A stretch of 29,093 bases of DNA from Lachnospiraceae bacterium UBA3316 (GTDB lineage: Bacteria; Bacillota; Clostridia; Lachnospirales; Lachnospiraceae). The notes under the pieces were generated by a model, which worked only from the letters and a program-made list of their open reading frames with translations, made no database searches and was not told the DNA's origin. The position numbers and the translations under genes were made by a program. The stretch covers positions 1 to 29,093 of the forward strand of contig DESK01000050.1 of NCBI GenBank assembly GCA_002361955.1, in the 5' to 3' direction. Position 1 is the first letter of the stretch; each line of letters starts with the position of its first letter. Shown piece by piece: positions 8,010 through 16,711 of this stretch.

Positions 8010-9548
8010 ATGGCAAAGACAATTATGATACAGGGAACCATGTCCAACGCGGGAAAGAGCCTGATCGCGGCGGGACTGTGCAGGATTTTTCATCAGGACG
8101 GCTATAAGGTGGCTCCCTTTAAATCACAGAATATGGCTTTAAATTCCTTCATCACCGAGGATGGGCTGGAGATGGGAAGGGCCCAGGTCATGCAGGCGGA
8201 GGCGGCGGGGATTAAGCCAAGGGTGGAGATGAACCCGATTCTTTTAAAGCCTACCAACGACACGGGATCCCAGGTGATCGTAAACGGCGAGGTGCTGGGA
8301 AATATGAGCGCCAGGGATTATTTCGCGTACAAAAAGCAGCTTTTTCCAAAAGTGATGGAGGCCTTCCACCGTCTGGAGGAGGAGTATGAGATCATCGTCA
8401 TAGAAGGGGCGGGAAGCCCGGCGGAGATCAATCTGAAGGCGGACGACATCGTAAATATGGGGATGGCAAAGGCAGCCGCAGCTCCGGTGCTGTTGGTGGG
8501 CGATATCGACAGAGGCGGTGTGTTCGCCCAGCTTGTGGGTACGGTAATGCTGCTGGAGCCGGAGGAAAGGGAGATGATCAAAGGCCTTGTGATCAACAAA
8601 TTCCGGGGGGACAAGACGATTCTCGATCCCGGTGTGGCCATGCTGGAGGAAAAGTGCGGGATTCCCGTGGTGGGCGTCGCGCCTTATCTGCAGATTCAGG
8701 TGGAGGATGAGGACAGCCTGACGGAGCGGTTCGACAGAAGCCGGGAGGTGGGAGTCGTGGACATCGCGGTGATCCGTGTTCCCAGGATTTCCAATTTCAC
8801 GGATTTTAATCCCTTTGAGGCTATAGAAGGCGTCTCTCTGCGCTATGTGTCCAGCGTCCGGGAACTGAATAATCCTGACATGATTATCCTTCCGGGCACA
8901 AAAAACACGATGGAAGACCTGCTCTGGATGCGCCAGAACGGTCTGGAGGCGGCGGTGCTGAAGGCGGCAGCCGCGGGCAAGGTGGTTTTTGGCGTCTGCG
9001 GCGGCTATCAGATGCTGGGGAAGAGCCTCAGCGATCCCTGGGGCGTGGAGGCCGGAGGCCGGATCGCAGGGATGGGACTTCTGCCCATGAGCACAGTGTT
9101 TGCGGGGGAGAAGACGAGAACGAGAGTAAAAGGAAGATTTTTGGGGGCAGAGGGCGCCCTTTTCGGACTGAAGGGGACAGAGTTTGAGGGATACGAGATC
9201 CATATGGGAATCACGTCTCTGGAGAAGGGGGCAGAACCCTTAACGGAGATCAGGGACTATGTAAGACAGGAAAACAGCCTGGAGGAGAGTCTGCGGACGG
9301 AGGCGGCACAGGATGGCGTCTGCAAAGAGAACGTCTACGGCACGTATATCCACGGTATATTTGATAAAAAGGGTGTGGCCGAGCAGGTTGTGCTGGCTTT
9401 GGCGCGCCGGAAGGGGATCGATCTGGGGGATATCCGGGCAGTGGATTTTGCCGCCTTTAAGGAAACCCAGTATGATCTGCTGGCCGCAGGGCTCAGGGAG
9501 CATCTGGACATGAAGAAGATCTACGAGATTTTGGAGAGAGGAGTGTGA
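8010..9548 (+). CDS. cbiP: Adenosylcobyric acid synthase (CbiP/CobQ)
   Basis: CbiP catalyses the four ATP/glutamine-dependent amidations of adenosylcobyrinate a,c-diamide at b, d, e and g. The start at ATG 8010 gives MAKTIMIQGTMSNAGKS, the family N-terminus; a GTG at 7977, overlapping cobD, would add 11 unconserved residues. The 512-aa protein has the synthetase domain (GTMSNAGKSLIAAGLCR, FKSQNMALNSF, EGAGSPAEINL) and a C-terminal glutamine amidotransferase domain with nucleophile Cys330 (FGVCGGYQML) and His448 (TYIHGIFD). The lone Shine-Dalgarno candidate (AAGAGAG) is weak, consistent with coupling to cobD, whose stop is 19 bases upstream. cbiC starts 3 bases after the stop. Confidence 0.95.
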   Translation: MAKTIMIQGTMSNAGKSLIAAGLCRIFHQDGYKVAPFKSQNMALNSFITEDGLEMGRAQVMQAEAAGIKPRVEMNPILLKPTNDTGSQVIVNGEVLGNMSARDYFAYKKQLFPKVMEAFHRLEEEYEIIVIEGAGSPAEINLKADDIVNMGMAKAAAAPVLLVGDIDRGGVFAQLVGTVMLLEPEEREMIKGLVINKFRGDKTILDPGVAMLEEKCGIPVVGVAPYLQIQVEDEDSLTERFDRSREVGVVDIAVIRVPRISNFTDFNPFEAIEGVSLRYVSSVRELNNPDMIILPGTKNTMEDLLWMRQNGLEAAVLKAAAAGKVVFGVCGGYQMLGKSLSDPWGVEAGGRIAGMGLLPMSTVFAGEKTRTRVKGRFLGAEGALFGLKGTEFEGYEIHMGITSLEKGAEPLTEIRDYVRQENSLEESLRTEAAQDGVCKENVYGTYIHGIFDKKGVAEQVVLALARRKGIDLGDIRAVDFAAFKETQYDLLAAGLREHLDMKKIYEILERGV

Positions 9549-9551
9549 CCC

Positions 9552-10187
9552 ATGAAAGTGGAGCTGGAAAATGTAAAACCTATGGAGATCGAAAGGCGCA
9601 GCTTTGAGATCATCACAGAGGAGCTGGGACGGGAGCTGCCGGAGGAGACAGCCCCGATTATCAAGAGATGTATCCATACAAGCGCCGATTTTGAATACGC
9701 GGACAGCTTGTATTTTTCTGAGGGCGTGGTGGAGAAGGCCCTGGAGGCGATCCGCCGCGGTGCCTGCATCGTTACGGATACGCAGATGGCAAAGTCCGGG
9801 ATCAATAAAAAGGCCCTGGCCCTCCATGGGGGAGAGACATACTGTTTTATGTCCGACGAGGATGTGGCGGCAGCAGCCAAAGAAAACGGGACTACCCGGG
9901 CTACAGCCAGCATGGATAAGGCGGCTGCTCTCCATAAGCCCCTGATCTTTGCCATCGGAAACGCGCCCACAGCCCTGGTCAGGCTCTATGAGCTGATCCG
10001 GGAGGGAAAGCTGAGGCCGGAGCTGGTCATCGGCGTTCCGGTGGGGTTTGTGAACGTGGTGCAGTCCAAGGAGCTGATCATGGAGACGGACGTGCCCTGT
10101 ATCGTGGCCAGAGGACGGAAGGGCGGAAGCAACATTGCGGCCTGCATCTGCAACGCGCTGCTGTATATGTGTGGACGCCCGGAGTAA
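9552..10187 (+). CDS. cbiC: Cobalt-precorrin-8 methylmutase (CbiC/CobH)
   Basis: CbiC moves the C11 methyl group to C12, converting cobalt-precorrin-8 to cobyrinate. The 211-aa protein has the usual length. The catalytic histidine is His42 in KRCIHTSADFEY; other family blocks are RRGACIVTDTQMAKSGI (68-84), AIGNAPTALVRLYEL, and PVGFVNVVQSKE..GRKGGSNIAACICNALL toward the C-terminus. A GAGGAG lies about 10 bases before the ATG, and the gene starts 3 bases after cbiP, so it is tightly operonic. Its late position, after genes for later steps, shows that gene order does not follow reaction order here. Confidence 0.95.
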   Translation: MKVELENVKPMEIERRSFEIITEELGRELPEETAPIIKRCIHTSADFEYADSLYFSEGVVEKALEAIRRGACIVTDTQMAKSGINKKALALHGGETYCFMSDEDVAAAAKENGTTRATASMDKAAALHKPLIFAIGNAPTALVRLYELIREGKLRPELVIGVPVGFVNVVQSKELIMETDVPCIVARGRKGGSNIAACICNALLYMCGRPE

Positions 10188-10209
10188 AACCGCGGGGAGG
10201 AACAAGAAA

Positions 10210-11622
10210 TTGCGAAAGAACAATTTGAAATATTTCATAATCGGCGCAGGGGCCACCGGAGGGTGCATTGCAGGCTTTTTGGCAGACGCAGGGAAGGATG
10301 TGACCCTGCTGGCCCGGGGCAGGAATTTGGAGGCGATCCGGCAGCACGGGCTGAAAATCCGCAGGGAAGATCAGGAGCGCCGTGTGGCCGTGCGGGTCGT
10401 GGCAGAAGAGGAATATAGTGAGAAAGCCGATATTATTTTCCTGTGCGTGAAGGGTTATTCCCTGGAGGAGACGTATTCCATGATCCGGAAAGCGGCAGGT
10501 CAGGAGACGGTGGTGATCCCGATCCTGAATATTTACGGCACGGGGGAGCGGATGGCGAAGGCGCTTCCTGGGATCCGCGTCCTGAATGGGTGCATTTATG
10601 TGGCAGCCTCGGTGGAGGAGCCGGGAATCCTGCGGATGGGAAGCGATATCTTCCGCATCGTCTATGGATCCGTGGACGGGAAAAAAGAGGACCCGATGCT
10701 TGCGCGGGTGGAGGGGGATCTGCGGGAGGCGGGGATCACCCCGGTTTATACAAGCCAGGTGAGAAGAGACACCCTGCAAAAATACGCTATGGTTTCCCCT
10801 ATGGCGGCGGTGGGCGCTTTCTATGATATTCCCGCCGGCGAGATGCAAAAGCCCGGAGAAATGCGGGAGCGCTATAAGGCCTGCGTCCGGGAGATCGACA
10901 GCCTGGCGAATGCCATGGGGATCCCGTTTTCGGTGGACGTGGTGCAGACGAACCTGGATATCCTGGACCATATGGAGCCGGATTGTACGGCCTCCATGCA
11001 GAAGGATTTGAAGAAGGGCGGGAAATCGGAGATCGACGGCCTGATCTTTGAACCGGTGCGCATGGGACGCCGATACGGTGTTCCCGTACCGAATTATGAA
11101 GAAATCGCTGCAAAATTCGGCTATCATTATGTGGACGAGATGACGGTCCGCAGGGCAGGAATGGAAGATCTGGCAGCAGTTACGGCTGTGGAGGCGGCCT
11201 GCTTTCCTGAGGCGGAGGCAGCCGTGGAGGAAACCTTTCGCGACAGGCTGCTCCATTTTCCGGATCACTTCTGGCTGCTGGAAGACAGAGGGAAGCTGGT
11301 GGCTTTTGTCAATGGCATGGTGACGGATGAGCCGGATTTGTCTGACGCGATGTACGCCGATGCTTCGATGCACCGGGAGGACGGAGAATGGCAGATGATT
11401 TTCGGGGTATGCACCCTTCCTGCATACCGCAGGCAGGGCTGCGCGGCCACGCTGTTACAGCATGCCATTGAGGACGCGAGAGCCCAGGGGCGCAAAGGCC
11501 TGGTGCTGACCTGTAAGGAGCAGAAGCTTTCTTACTATGGAACGTTTGGATTTGAAAATGAGGGAGAGTCCGAGTCGGCGCACGGAGGCGCCCGGTGGTA
11601 TCAAATGCGTATCACATTTTAA
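10210..11622 (+). CDS. Ketopantoate-reductase-like (ApbA/PanE) oxidoreductase fused to a GNAT acetyltransferase
   Basis: The start is TTG at 10210, with GGGAGG nine bases upstream and the Rossmann fold beginning at once. Residues about 6-305 form an ApbA/PanE dehydrogenase: NAD(P) loop with Gly12, Gly14 and Gly17 (IIGAGATGG), a candidate catalytic Lys191 (LQKYAM), and a SMQKDL..KSEIDG block containing the family Ser and Glu. The Asn residues usually found four and eight positions after the lysine appear as Val195 and Ala199, so ketopantoate may not be the substrate. Residues about 311-470 are a GNAT N-acetyltransferase: FGVCTLPAYRRQGCAATLL is the acetyl-CoA loop and LSYYGTFGFENEG the usual C-terminal motif. 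It lies 22 bases after cbiC and before the operon terminator, so it is probably co-transcribed with cobalamin genes. The function is unknown. Confidence 0.82.
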   Translation: MRKNNLKYFIIGAGATGGCIAGFLADAGKDVTLLARGRNLEAIRQHGLKIRREDQERRVAVRVVAEEEYSEKADIIFLCVKGYSLEETYSMIRKAAGQETVVIPILNIYGTGERMAKALPGIRVLNGCIYVAASVEEPGILRMGSDIFRIVYGSVDGKKEDPMLARVEGDLREAGITPVYTSQVRRDTLQKYAMVSPMAAVGAFYDIPAGEMQKPGEMRERYKACVREIDSLANAMGIPFSVDVVQTNLDILDHMEPDCTASMQKDLKKGGKSEIDGLIFEPVRMGRRYGVPVPNYEEIAAKFGYHYVDEMTVRRAGMEDLAAVTAVEAACFPEAEAAVEETFRDRLLHFPDHFWLLEDRGKLVAFVNGMVTDEPDLSDAMYADASMHREDGEWQMIFGVCTLPAYRRQGCAATLLQHAIEDARAQGRKGLVLTCKEQKLSYYGTFGFENEGESESAHGGARWYQMRITF

Positions 11623-11635
11623 CAGAGTTTTGATG

Positions 11636-11660
11636 GCAGGCCTTATGGCCTGCTTTTTTT
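11636..11660 (+). terminator. Intrinsic terminator of the cobalamin operon
   Basis: A perfect 7-bp GC-rich stem (GCAGGCC / GGCCTGC) with a TTAT loop is followed by seven T residues. It lies 13 bases after the stop of the reductase-acetyltransferase fusion, so it closes the cbiF-to-fusion transcript. Confidence 0.93.
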
Positions 11661-11744
11661 GCGGGCAAAGGAGCCAAGGAAGATGTTAAGCAAATGTTAA
11701 AAATAAAAATTCCTTTTCATTTTGTAGAAAAGGAGGAAAAATCA

Positions 11745-11753
11745 TGATATGAT
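11745..11753 (+). promoter_or_regulatory. Candidate extended -10 promoter for the secreted SGNH gene
   Basis: TGATATGAT is a TGn-extended -10 (TATGAT at 11748-11753) about 85 bases before the ATG of the large secreted protein. Only a poor -35 (TTGTAG at 11722-11727, spacing 20) is visible upstream. The gap 11623-11838 otherwise holds just the terminator and an AT-rich leader with no coding potential that I recognise. Confidence 0.5.
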
Positions 11754-11838
11754 GGGCGCAACATTATGCAAAGAGCCATGAAAAGGATGGGCCGGCAGCA
11801 AAAAATATGTACATTCTGCGAAAGAAAGGGAGGAAAGC

Positions 11839-14800
11839 ATGAGATCATACACAAAAATGAGAAAAAGGATGATTGCTCTTGGACTTGCATTGGGACTTAC
11901 GGTGACTTCCGCGCCATTGTATCAGGCGCCTATGACCGCTCTGGCGGCGGGGAAAGAGCTGCTGTATACAGCCCCGCGGGCAGCGTCGGTGACGCTCGCT
12001 TCCGTGAGGGAGGAGGCAAAGAAAGTTTTTACGGAGAGTAAAAAAGGGTTTGACCTGGATATGTCAAAGGAGACCTTCGCCGGGGCAGGGGTCGATTATT
12101 CCGGTAACCAGGAGTATATGGAAGTCCTGAACAACCTGCGCACGGGCAGCGATGATCAGACGCTGATTATCCGTTTTAAAACGACCCAGTCCGGTACGAC
12201 TCTTTTGTTTGGCGCGGGGAAGGGAAATACGACGGACGGCTCGGATATGATCGTGGGCCTGCAAAACGGGAAAATCCGTATCGCGCCGAGAAACGATGTG
12301 GACGGCGGCCTTCTGGGATCCTTTGAGAGCACCCTCAATGACGGAAATTATCATACCCTGGCCGTCAGCTTTTTGCCTTCCAAAAAGAATACGGAAAATA
12401 ATCTGCGCATGGTGGTGGACGGCAGCGTGGATCTTTACGGGACAAACCAGTACGCAAAGACCTGGTACCAGAGATTCGTTCCGGGATTCAACCAGAAGGC
12501 GGACATAGCGTATTCTACGCTGAAGATTGGAGGAACAGGTTTCCAGACGACGAAGGAAACCCTGGAAGGGTTCCAAGGCAGTGTGGACTTTGTGACGCTG
12601 ATCAATAAAGCCTATACGGTGGAGGAGCTCCGCCAGATCACAGTGGGGGATAAGAGCCTTTCCGATGATTTCAGCGTGATGAAGGCAGCGGGCAGCAGAA
12701 ATACCTGGCTTTTTACCGGAGGAACCGAGATGACGGCTGCGTTTCAGTCGGAGGGGATGACGCGGAACTTCGTGGGAATGTTTGAGGATAAGCTGCGTGA
12801 GGGCGGATCTTATGTGGAAAGAGGACGCTTCGTATTTAACCTGGCAAAGAAGGGAGCCGATGTGGCCTCCATTCTGGCGGATTACGATACGATGATCAGC
12901 CCCTACGGCACAAAAGCGGTGGGCATCATGGTGGGCGCTTCCGACTATACGAAGGGAGAGGCGGGGCTTGCGGCCTTTAAAGAATCTCTTGGCAGCCTTT
13001 TAAGCAGGATCTACAGCGAAGATAAGCTTCCGTTTGTCATCACGCCCTATCCGGCGGCGGATGGCAGCGCGCAGGTACAGATCGCGGCCTACACGGAGGC
13101 GGTCAGGGAAGTGGCCGCCGGAAGGACGAAGGTGGTCGATCTTTCCGTCCTGGACACAAGCCTGGTACAGGAAGATGGCAGCCTGACCGCCAGGGGACAT
13201 CAGCAGGCAGCGAACAGGATCAAGGCGGTCCTGGGCGTCGGCACAGCCACAAATTTCTCCTACAACCTGGAGGGAGGCTCCTACACCGTGGCGAAAAAAG
13301 CCGCGGACGGCAGCGAGGCGCAGGTCAAAGAGGTGACTGCGGGGAAGGACAGTGTCGCGGTAAGCGTAGATGAGGCGTCCGTCAGCGGAGACGCGCCCCG
13401 GCTCTCTTACCTCCTGCAGGATACCAGGGGGCAGGAGGTTTCCGGCACGGCCCCTGCGGGCAGCACGGCGTTTACTGTCCGGGGGCTGAAAGAGGGCGAA
13501 GCCTATACCCTCACGGTATTTGACGAGAGCCGTCAGAAGGTGAAGGAAACGTATCGGCCTGTCAGCATTACCGTCCTGGAGGGAGAGAAGGGCGTGAGCC
13601 TGGAGTATCCGGACGGAAATACCTCTGTAAATGAAGAGATTCAGAGCCTGCTTACCAGGGAGGAGCCGGCTACCTACCTGTTTATGGGGGACAGTATTAC
13701 CCACGGCGTTCTCACAGATGGATATGACAATGTCCCCATGCTCTTTAAAAAATATCTGAATGAGCTGGACAGGACGGAGGACGTTGTGTTAAACACAGGA
13801 GTTACGAACGCCACCATTGCCACTACCCTGGATCAGATCGACGAACGTCTGGAGAAGTTTACTCCCGATGTGGTGTTGGTGATGCTGGGAACAAATGACT
13901 GCGCCACAAACGGTGAAAACACGGCCAACCAGGGATCCTCCTCGAGAGGCCCCATTACGGTGGAGCAGTACAAGGAGCGCTATAAGCAGTTAGTCAGAAA
14001 GATCCATGAAAATAATGAGGAGAGCAGCGTAGTTCTTCGTGTTCCCTGTGCCATGTCCGACTCAATCTTTCCGGGACAGAACAGAAGCAATTATGAAGAG
14101 TATTTTAAAGCGATTCCGGCAGTTGCCCAGGAGATGAAGGCGGAGATCCCGGATCTGAACATCGCGGTTGTTGACCATCTGGCCTACTGGAGGGACTACC
14201 GGGACAATGTGAGAAACGATAATATCACGGCAAATGCCGCCGGCAATTACGGCGGCTCCGGCTGGCTTGTGCCTGACGGCATCCATCCAAACGGCAGAGG
14301 GCAGACGGCGATGTTCCAGCAGATCGTCAGAGAGCTGGGCCTGTATCAGCCAACCTCCGAGATGGCAAATTATCAGTATGCGCTGAGCGACTGGACGGAC
14401 AGCTCCCAGGTGGCAGCTCCAGTGATCCAAAAGGAATCCCGGGCCTACTTTGACATGGGCGCTTTGAAGAGCTATGAAAATAAAGTGAAAAATGTGACCG
14501 TCACCCTGACAGGTGAGGATGGAAGCATTTCCAGGACGGCGGACTATGCGGAGGATGGAACAGTCATTCTCAATGGGCTGGACCGCTATGAAGACTATAC
14601 GGTCAGCGTCACAGGAAAGGATGCCCAGAACAGCAAAGAGATCACCTTCGCGTCCAGCCTTACGGCAGCTTCCGATAACACGGCCGCAGCGGAGGAAAAG
14701 CAGGAGGTGACAGACAGCCTGGAGGCGGCAAGGGGAATCGACCTCTCCGGCTATCCGGCGGATATAAAGAAGAAATATGAGCAGGAGCTTCGGAAGATTC

Positions 14801-15669
14801 AGATGCTGTATGTGAAGGATACTATGACAGCTGCGGAAGTGGATGAGGCGCTGGCACTCATAAGGATGGCCAGGGCGAACCTGGCAAAGCAGGCGGCAGC
14901 GTCCGAGCAGGAACGAAAGAATGCGAAGGCGGCTCTGGCCCGGGCTCTTGCGGCCACGGAGACGCGGCATGCCGCAGGCAGGGCAGACTGGACGGAGGAG
15001 AGCTGGAAAGCTTATGACGCGGCCTACCGGGCAGCCGGGGCAGCAGATGACAGGACAGAGACAGAAGAGCTGAAGAGACTTCTGGCAGCCCTTAAGGCGG
15101 CGGAAGCAGGACTTACGGTGAAGACCGGAGAAACGATACCGCCGGAACCGGAGGCTCCCGCCCTTGTGGAGGGGAAGGTCTATGAAGCCGGCAATTACCG
15201 CTACAAGGTGCTGAGCAATTCCGGGCTGACGGTGGAGGCCGCAGGTTTTAAACCGGGAGCTTCCGGGACGAAGATCAACATCGGCAGCACGGTGAAGCTG
15301 GGTGGAAAAAGCTATAGGATCGTATCGGTAGGGCCGTCCGCCTTCAAGGGAAATAAAAAAGCCGTAAGCGCAGTGATCGGAAAAAATGTCCAGACGATCG
15401 GCAAGAACGCCTTTGCGGGCTGCGCGAAGCTGAAGAAAGTGACAGTAAAGAGCGTAGGCTTAAAGAAGATTGACAGCAGGGCATTTCTGAATTGCAAAGC
15501 CTTAAGAAGCATCAGCCTGAAGAGCAAGGGATTGAAAAAGGTAGGGAAACAGGCCTTTAAGGGAATTTACAAGAAGGCGGTGATCAAGGTTCCGTCGGCA
15601 AAGCTGAAAGCCTATCAGAAGCTTTTGGCAAAGAAGGGACAGAGCAGAACGGTAAGGATTACAAAATAA
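11839..15669 (+). CDS. Large secreted multidomain SGNH/GDSL hydrolase with lectin-like, pseudo-SGNH, FIVAR-like and BspA-type LRR domains
   Basis: This 1276-aa exported protein starts with a signal peptide (basic MRSYTKMRKR, hydrophobic core to about residue 24, cleavage near ALAA at 34-37). Residues about 73-267 resemble a concanavalin/sialidase-N-terminal lectin domain. Residues about 287-468 look like a degenerate SGNH domain. Residues about 612-845 are an intact SGNH hydrolase: block I GDSITHG (Ser619), block II NTGVTNATIA, block III GTND (Asn686), block V DGIHPNG (Asp813, His816). Beta-rich linkers lie near 470-600 and 865-940. Two helical FIVAR-like modules follow (about 953-1018 and 1025-1092), then a BspA-like leucine-rich repeat region (about 1125-1276). 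No LPXTG anchor is seen. A carbohydrate esterase acting on acetylated glycans is my inference. GGGAGG precedes the ATG by 6 bases. Confidence 0.85.
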   Translation: MRSYTKMRKRMIALGLALGLTVTSAPLYQAPMTALAAGKELLYTAPRAASVTLASVREEAKKVFTESKKGFDLDMSKETFAGAGVDYSGNQEYMEVLNNLRTGSDDQTLIIRFKTTQSGTTLLFGAGKGNTTDGSDMIVGLQNGKIRIAPRNDVDGGLLGSFESTLNDGNYHTLAVSFLPSKKNTENNLRMVVDGSVDLYGTNQYAKTWYQRFVPGFNQKADIAYSTLKIGGTGFQTTKETLEGFQGSVDFVTLINKAYTVEELRQITVGDKSLSDDFSVMKAAGSRNTWLFTGGTEMTAAFQSEGMTRNFVGMFEDKLREGGSYVERGRFVFNLAKKGADVASILADYDTMISPYGTKAVGIMVGASDYTKGEAGLAAFKESLGSLLSRIYSEDKLPFVITPYPAADGSAQVQIAAYTEAVREVAAGRTKVVDLSVLDTSLVQEDGSLTARGHQQAANRIKAVLGVGTATNFSYNLEGGSYTVAKKAADGSEAQVKEVTAGKDSVAVSVDEASVSGDAPRLSYLLQDTRGQEVSGTAPAGSTAFTVRGLKEGEAYTLTVFDESRQKVKETYRPVSITVLEGEKGVSLEYPDGNTSVNEEIQSLLTREEPATYLFMGDSITHGVLTDGYDNVPMLFKKYLNELDRTEDVVLNTGVTNATIATTLDQIDERLEKFTPDVVLVMLGTNDCATNGENTANQGSSSRGPITVEQYKERYKQLVRKIHENNEESSVVLRVPCAMSDSIFPGQNRSNYEEYFKAIPAVAQEMKAEIPDLNIAVVDHLAYWRDYRDNVRNDNITANAAGNYGGSGWLVPDGIHPNGRGQTAMFQQIVRELGLYQPTSEMANYQYALSDWTDSSQVAAPVIQKESRAYFDMGALKSYENKVKNVTVTLTGEDGSISRTADYAEDGTVILNGLDRYEDYTVSVTGKDAQNSKEITFASSLTAASDNTAAAEEKQEVTDSLEAARGIDLSGYPADIKKKYEQELRKIQMLYVKDTMTAAEVDEALALIRMARANLAKQAAASEQERKNAKAALARALAATETRHAAGRADWTEESWKAYDAAYRAAGAADDRTETEELKRLLAALKAAEAGLTVKTGETIPPEPEAPALVEGKVYEAGNYRYKVLSNSGLTVEAAGFKPGASGTKINIGSTVKLGGKSYRIVSVGPSAFKGNKKAVSAVIGKNVQTIGKNAFAGCAKLKKVTVKSVGLKKIDSRAFLNCKALRSISLKSKGLKKVGKQAFKGIYKKAVIKVPSAKLKAYQKLLAKKGQSRTVRITK

Positions 15670-15687
15670 AAGAGCTGCCGCAAAAAG

Positions 15688-15740
15688 TACGAGACGGCTG
15701 TGGAGGATTCGTTCCTCCGCAGGCCGTCTCGTATTTTTTT
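15688..15740. terminator. Bidirectional intrinsic terminator between the SGNH gene and cbiK
   Basis: A long hairpin has outer arms TACGAGACGGC (15688-15698) and GCCGTCTCGTA (15723-15733) and an inner 9-bp stem closing a TTCGT loop. Seven Ts follow on the + strand; on the - strand the run of As at 15682-15686 supplies the U-tract for cbiK transcripts. The + strand T-run overlaps the cbiK stop codon. Confidence 0.9.
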
Positions 15741-16533
15741 AAAGGGCCAGAAGGGCTTCCTGCACATGGCGCAGGAAGATCCGGCGGATGCACTCGTATT
15801 CCCCAAGCCCCCGCAGATGGCACTCTACGGGAAAACCGGCGGCCTCAAATCGGCAGCGCCAGGAGGAGGGATCATCCCCGGCCATATCGTGGTTGGCGTG
15901 ATCCCCGGCCACGATCATAAAGGGAGTCAGGTGAACCTTCGCAGGGCGAAAGGCCGTTACCTGGCGCAGCAGGGAGTCGATGGAGGGGTAGGCTTCCACT
16001 GTGCCCACAAACAGATTGGGATATCCTAAATCCTTGCAGGTATAGTCCAGGGCCGCATAGACGGTGTTGGCGTAGTGGGAGGTTCCATGCCCCATAAATA
16101 CCAGAGCCTCATTTTCCGGAAGGGAGCTCCATGCGGCCTTCAGTTCCCTGACGGTCTCCAAAATATCCGTTTCCAGGGTCAGCAGGGGATTCCCGAAGGA
16201 AATCTTGTCAAAGCGGCCTGCATAGGACAGAATTTCCGCTTTCATCGCCTCATTTTCAAGGCCGTTGATTACATGGGTGGGCTGGACGGCAAGTTCGGTG
16301 ATGCCGTCAGACAGCATCTGCTCCAGGGCCTCCTGGATGGTAAAGATATGGATTTGATCCCTTTTGCGCAGTTTTTGCAGGATCCATTTGCTGATCCATG
16401 CCCGGTAAAGAGGGCAGGAAGGGTAGGCATGTTTGATGTCCTGTTCAATGCGGTCGATGTTTTTCTTTCGCGTTTCCTCAAAGCTGGTGCCGAAGCTGAC
16501 CACAAGGATTGCTCGTCTCGGTGTATGGCTCAT
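15739..16533 (-). CDS. cbiK: Sirohydrochlorin cobaltochelatase (CbiK)
   Basis: CbiK inserts Co2+ into sirohydrochlorin, the committing step of the anaerobic corrinoid route. The 264-aa protein begins RAILVVSFGTSFEETR, the class II chelatase signature of CbiK. Metal-site candidates are His149 (FMGHGTSHYANT), Glu180 (TVEAYPS) and His212 (VAGDHANHDMAGDD); QPTHVINGLE holds His87. No signal peptide is present, so this is the cytoplasmic form, unlike periplasmic CbiK of sulphate reducers. AAAGGAA lies about 6 bases before the ATG. The gene is divergent from hemA and convergent with the SGNH gene, physically separate from the cbi operon 4 kb away, but next to the genes that make its tetrapyrrole precursor. 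Confidence 0.95.
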   Translation of the reverse strand: MSHTPRRAILVVSFGTSFEETRKKNIDRIEQDIKHAYPSCPLYRAWISKWILQKLRKRDQIHIFTIQEALEQMLSDGITELAVQPTHVINGLENEAMKAEILSYAGRFDKISFGNPLLTLETDILETVRELKAAWSSLPENEALVFMGHGTSHYANTVYAALDYTCKDLGYPNLFVGTVEAYPSIDSLLRQVTAFRPAKVHLTPFMIVAGDHANHDMAGDDPSSWRCRFEAAGFPVECHLRGLGEYECIRRIFLRHVQEALLAL

Positions 16534-16629
16534 GGCAGTTTCCTTTCTATATTAAATATTCAGATTAAGTATTCAGGGATAGCGGTCAAAGATGACTGGA
16601 ATAAAGGCTTTCACCCCTTGCGTTATGGT

Positions 16630-16659
16630 ATGGTAACATTGAATTCCCACGTGTGTCAA
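16630..16659 (-). promoter_or_regulatory. Candidate sigma-A promoter of cbiK
   Basis: On the - strand, TTGACA (16654-16659) is followed 18 bases later by TACCAT (16630-16635), which has a TG one base upstream (extended -10). The predicted start would give a leader of roughly 90 bases. I see no cobalamin riboswitch in that leader. Confidence 0.5.
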
Positions 16660-16667
16660 GTTCAAGT

Positions 16668-16711
16668 CGGGAGTTGATTACTGTGAACGAAGTGAGCCTT
16701 CCGGGAGTTGA
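16668..16711 (+). repeat. 10-bp direct repeat between the divergent cbiK and hemA promoters
   Basis: CGGGAGTTGA occurs at 16668-16677 and again at 16702-16711, 34 bases apart. The second copy overlaps the hemA -35 box. The pair lies between the two divergent promoters, so it could be a shared regulator site; this is inference from position alone. Confidence 0.5.

Noticed and set aside
6275..8047. Long open frame of 590 codons on the - strand opposite cbiB and cobD
   Set aside because: It is antisense to two well-supported genes, has no ribosome site, and its composition is what GC-rich codon usage produces on the opposite strand.
10078..11373. Long open frame on the - strand opposite the reductase-acetyltransferase fusion
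   Set aside because: It runs antisense to a gene with clear Rossmann and GNAT motifs; its translation is His/Pro/Arg-rich shadow sequence with no recognisable domain.
11661..11838. Possible riboswitch or small gene in the leader of the SGNH gene
   Set aside because: The stretch is AT-rich with no conserved riboswitch core, and its short open frame simply overlaps the true gene start in another frame.
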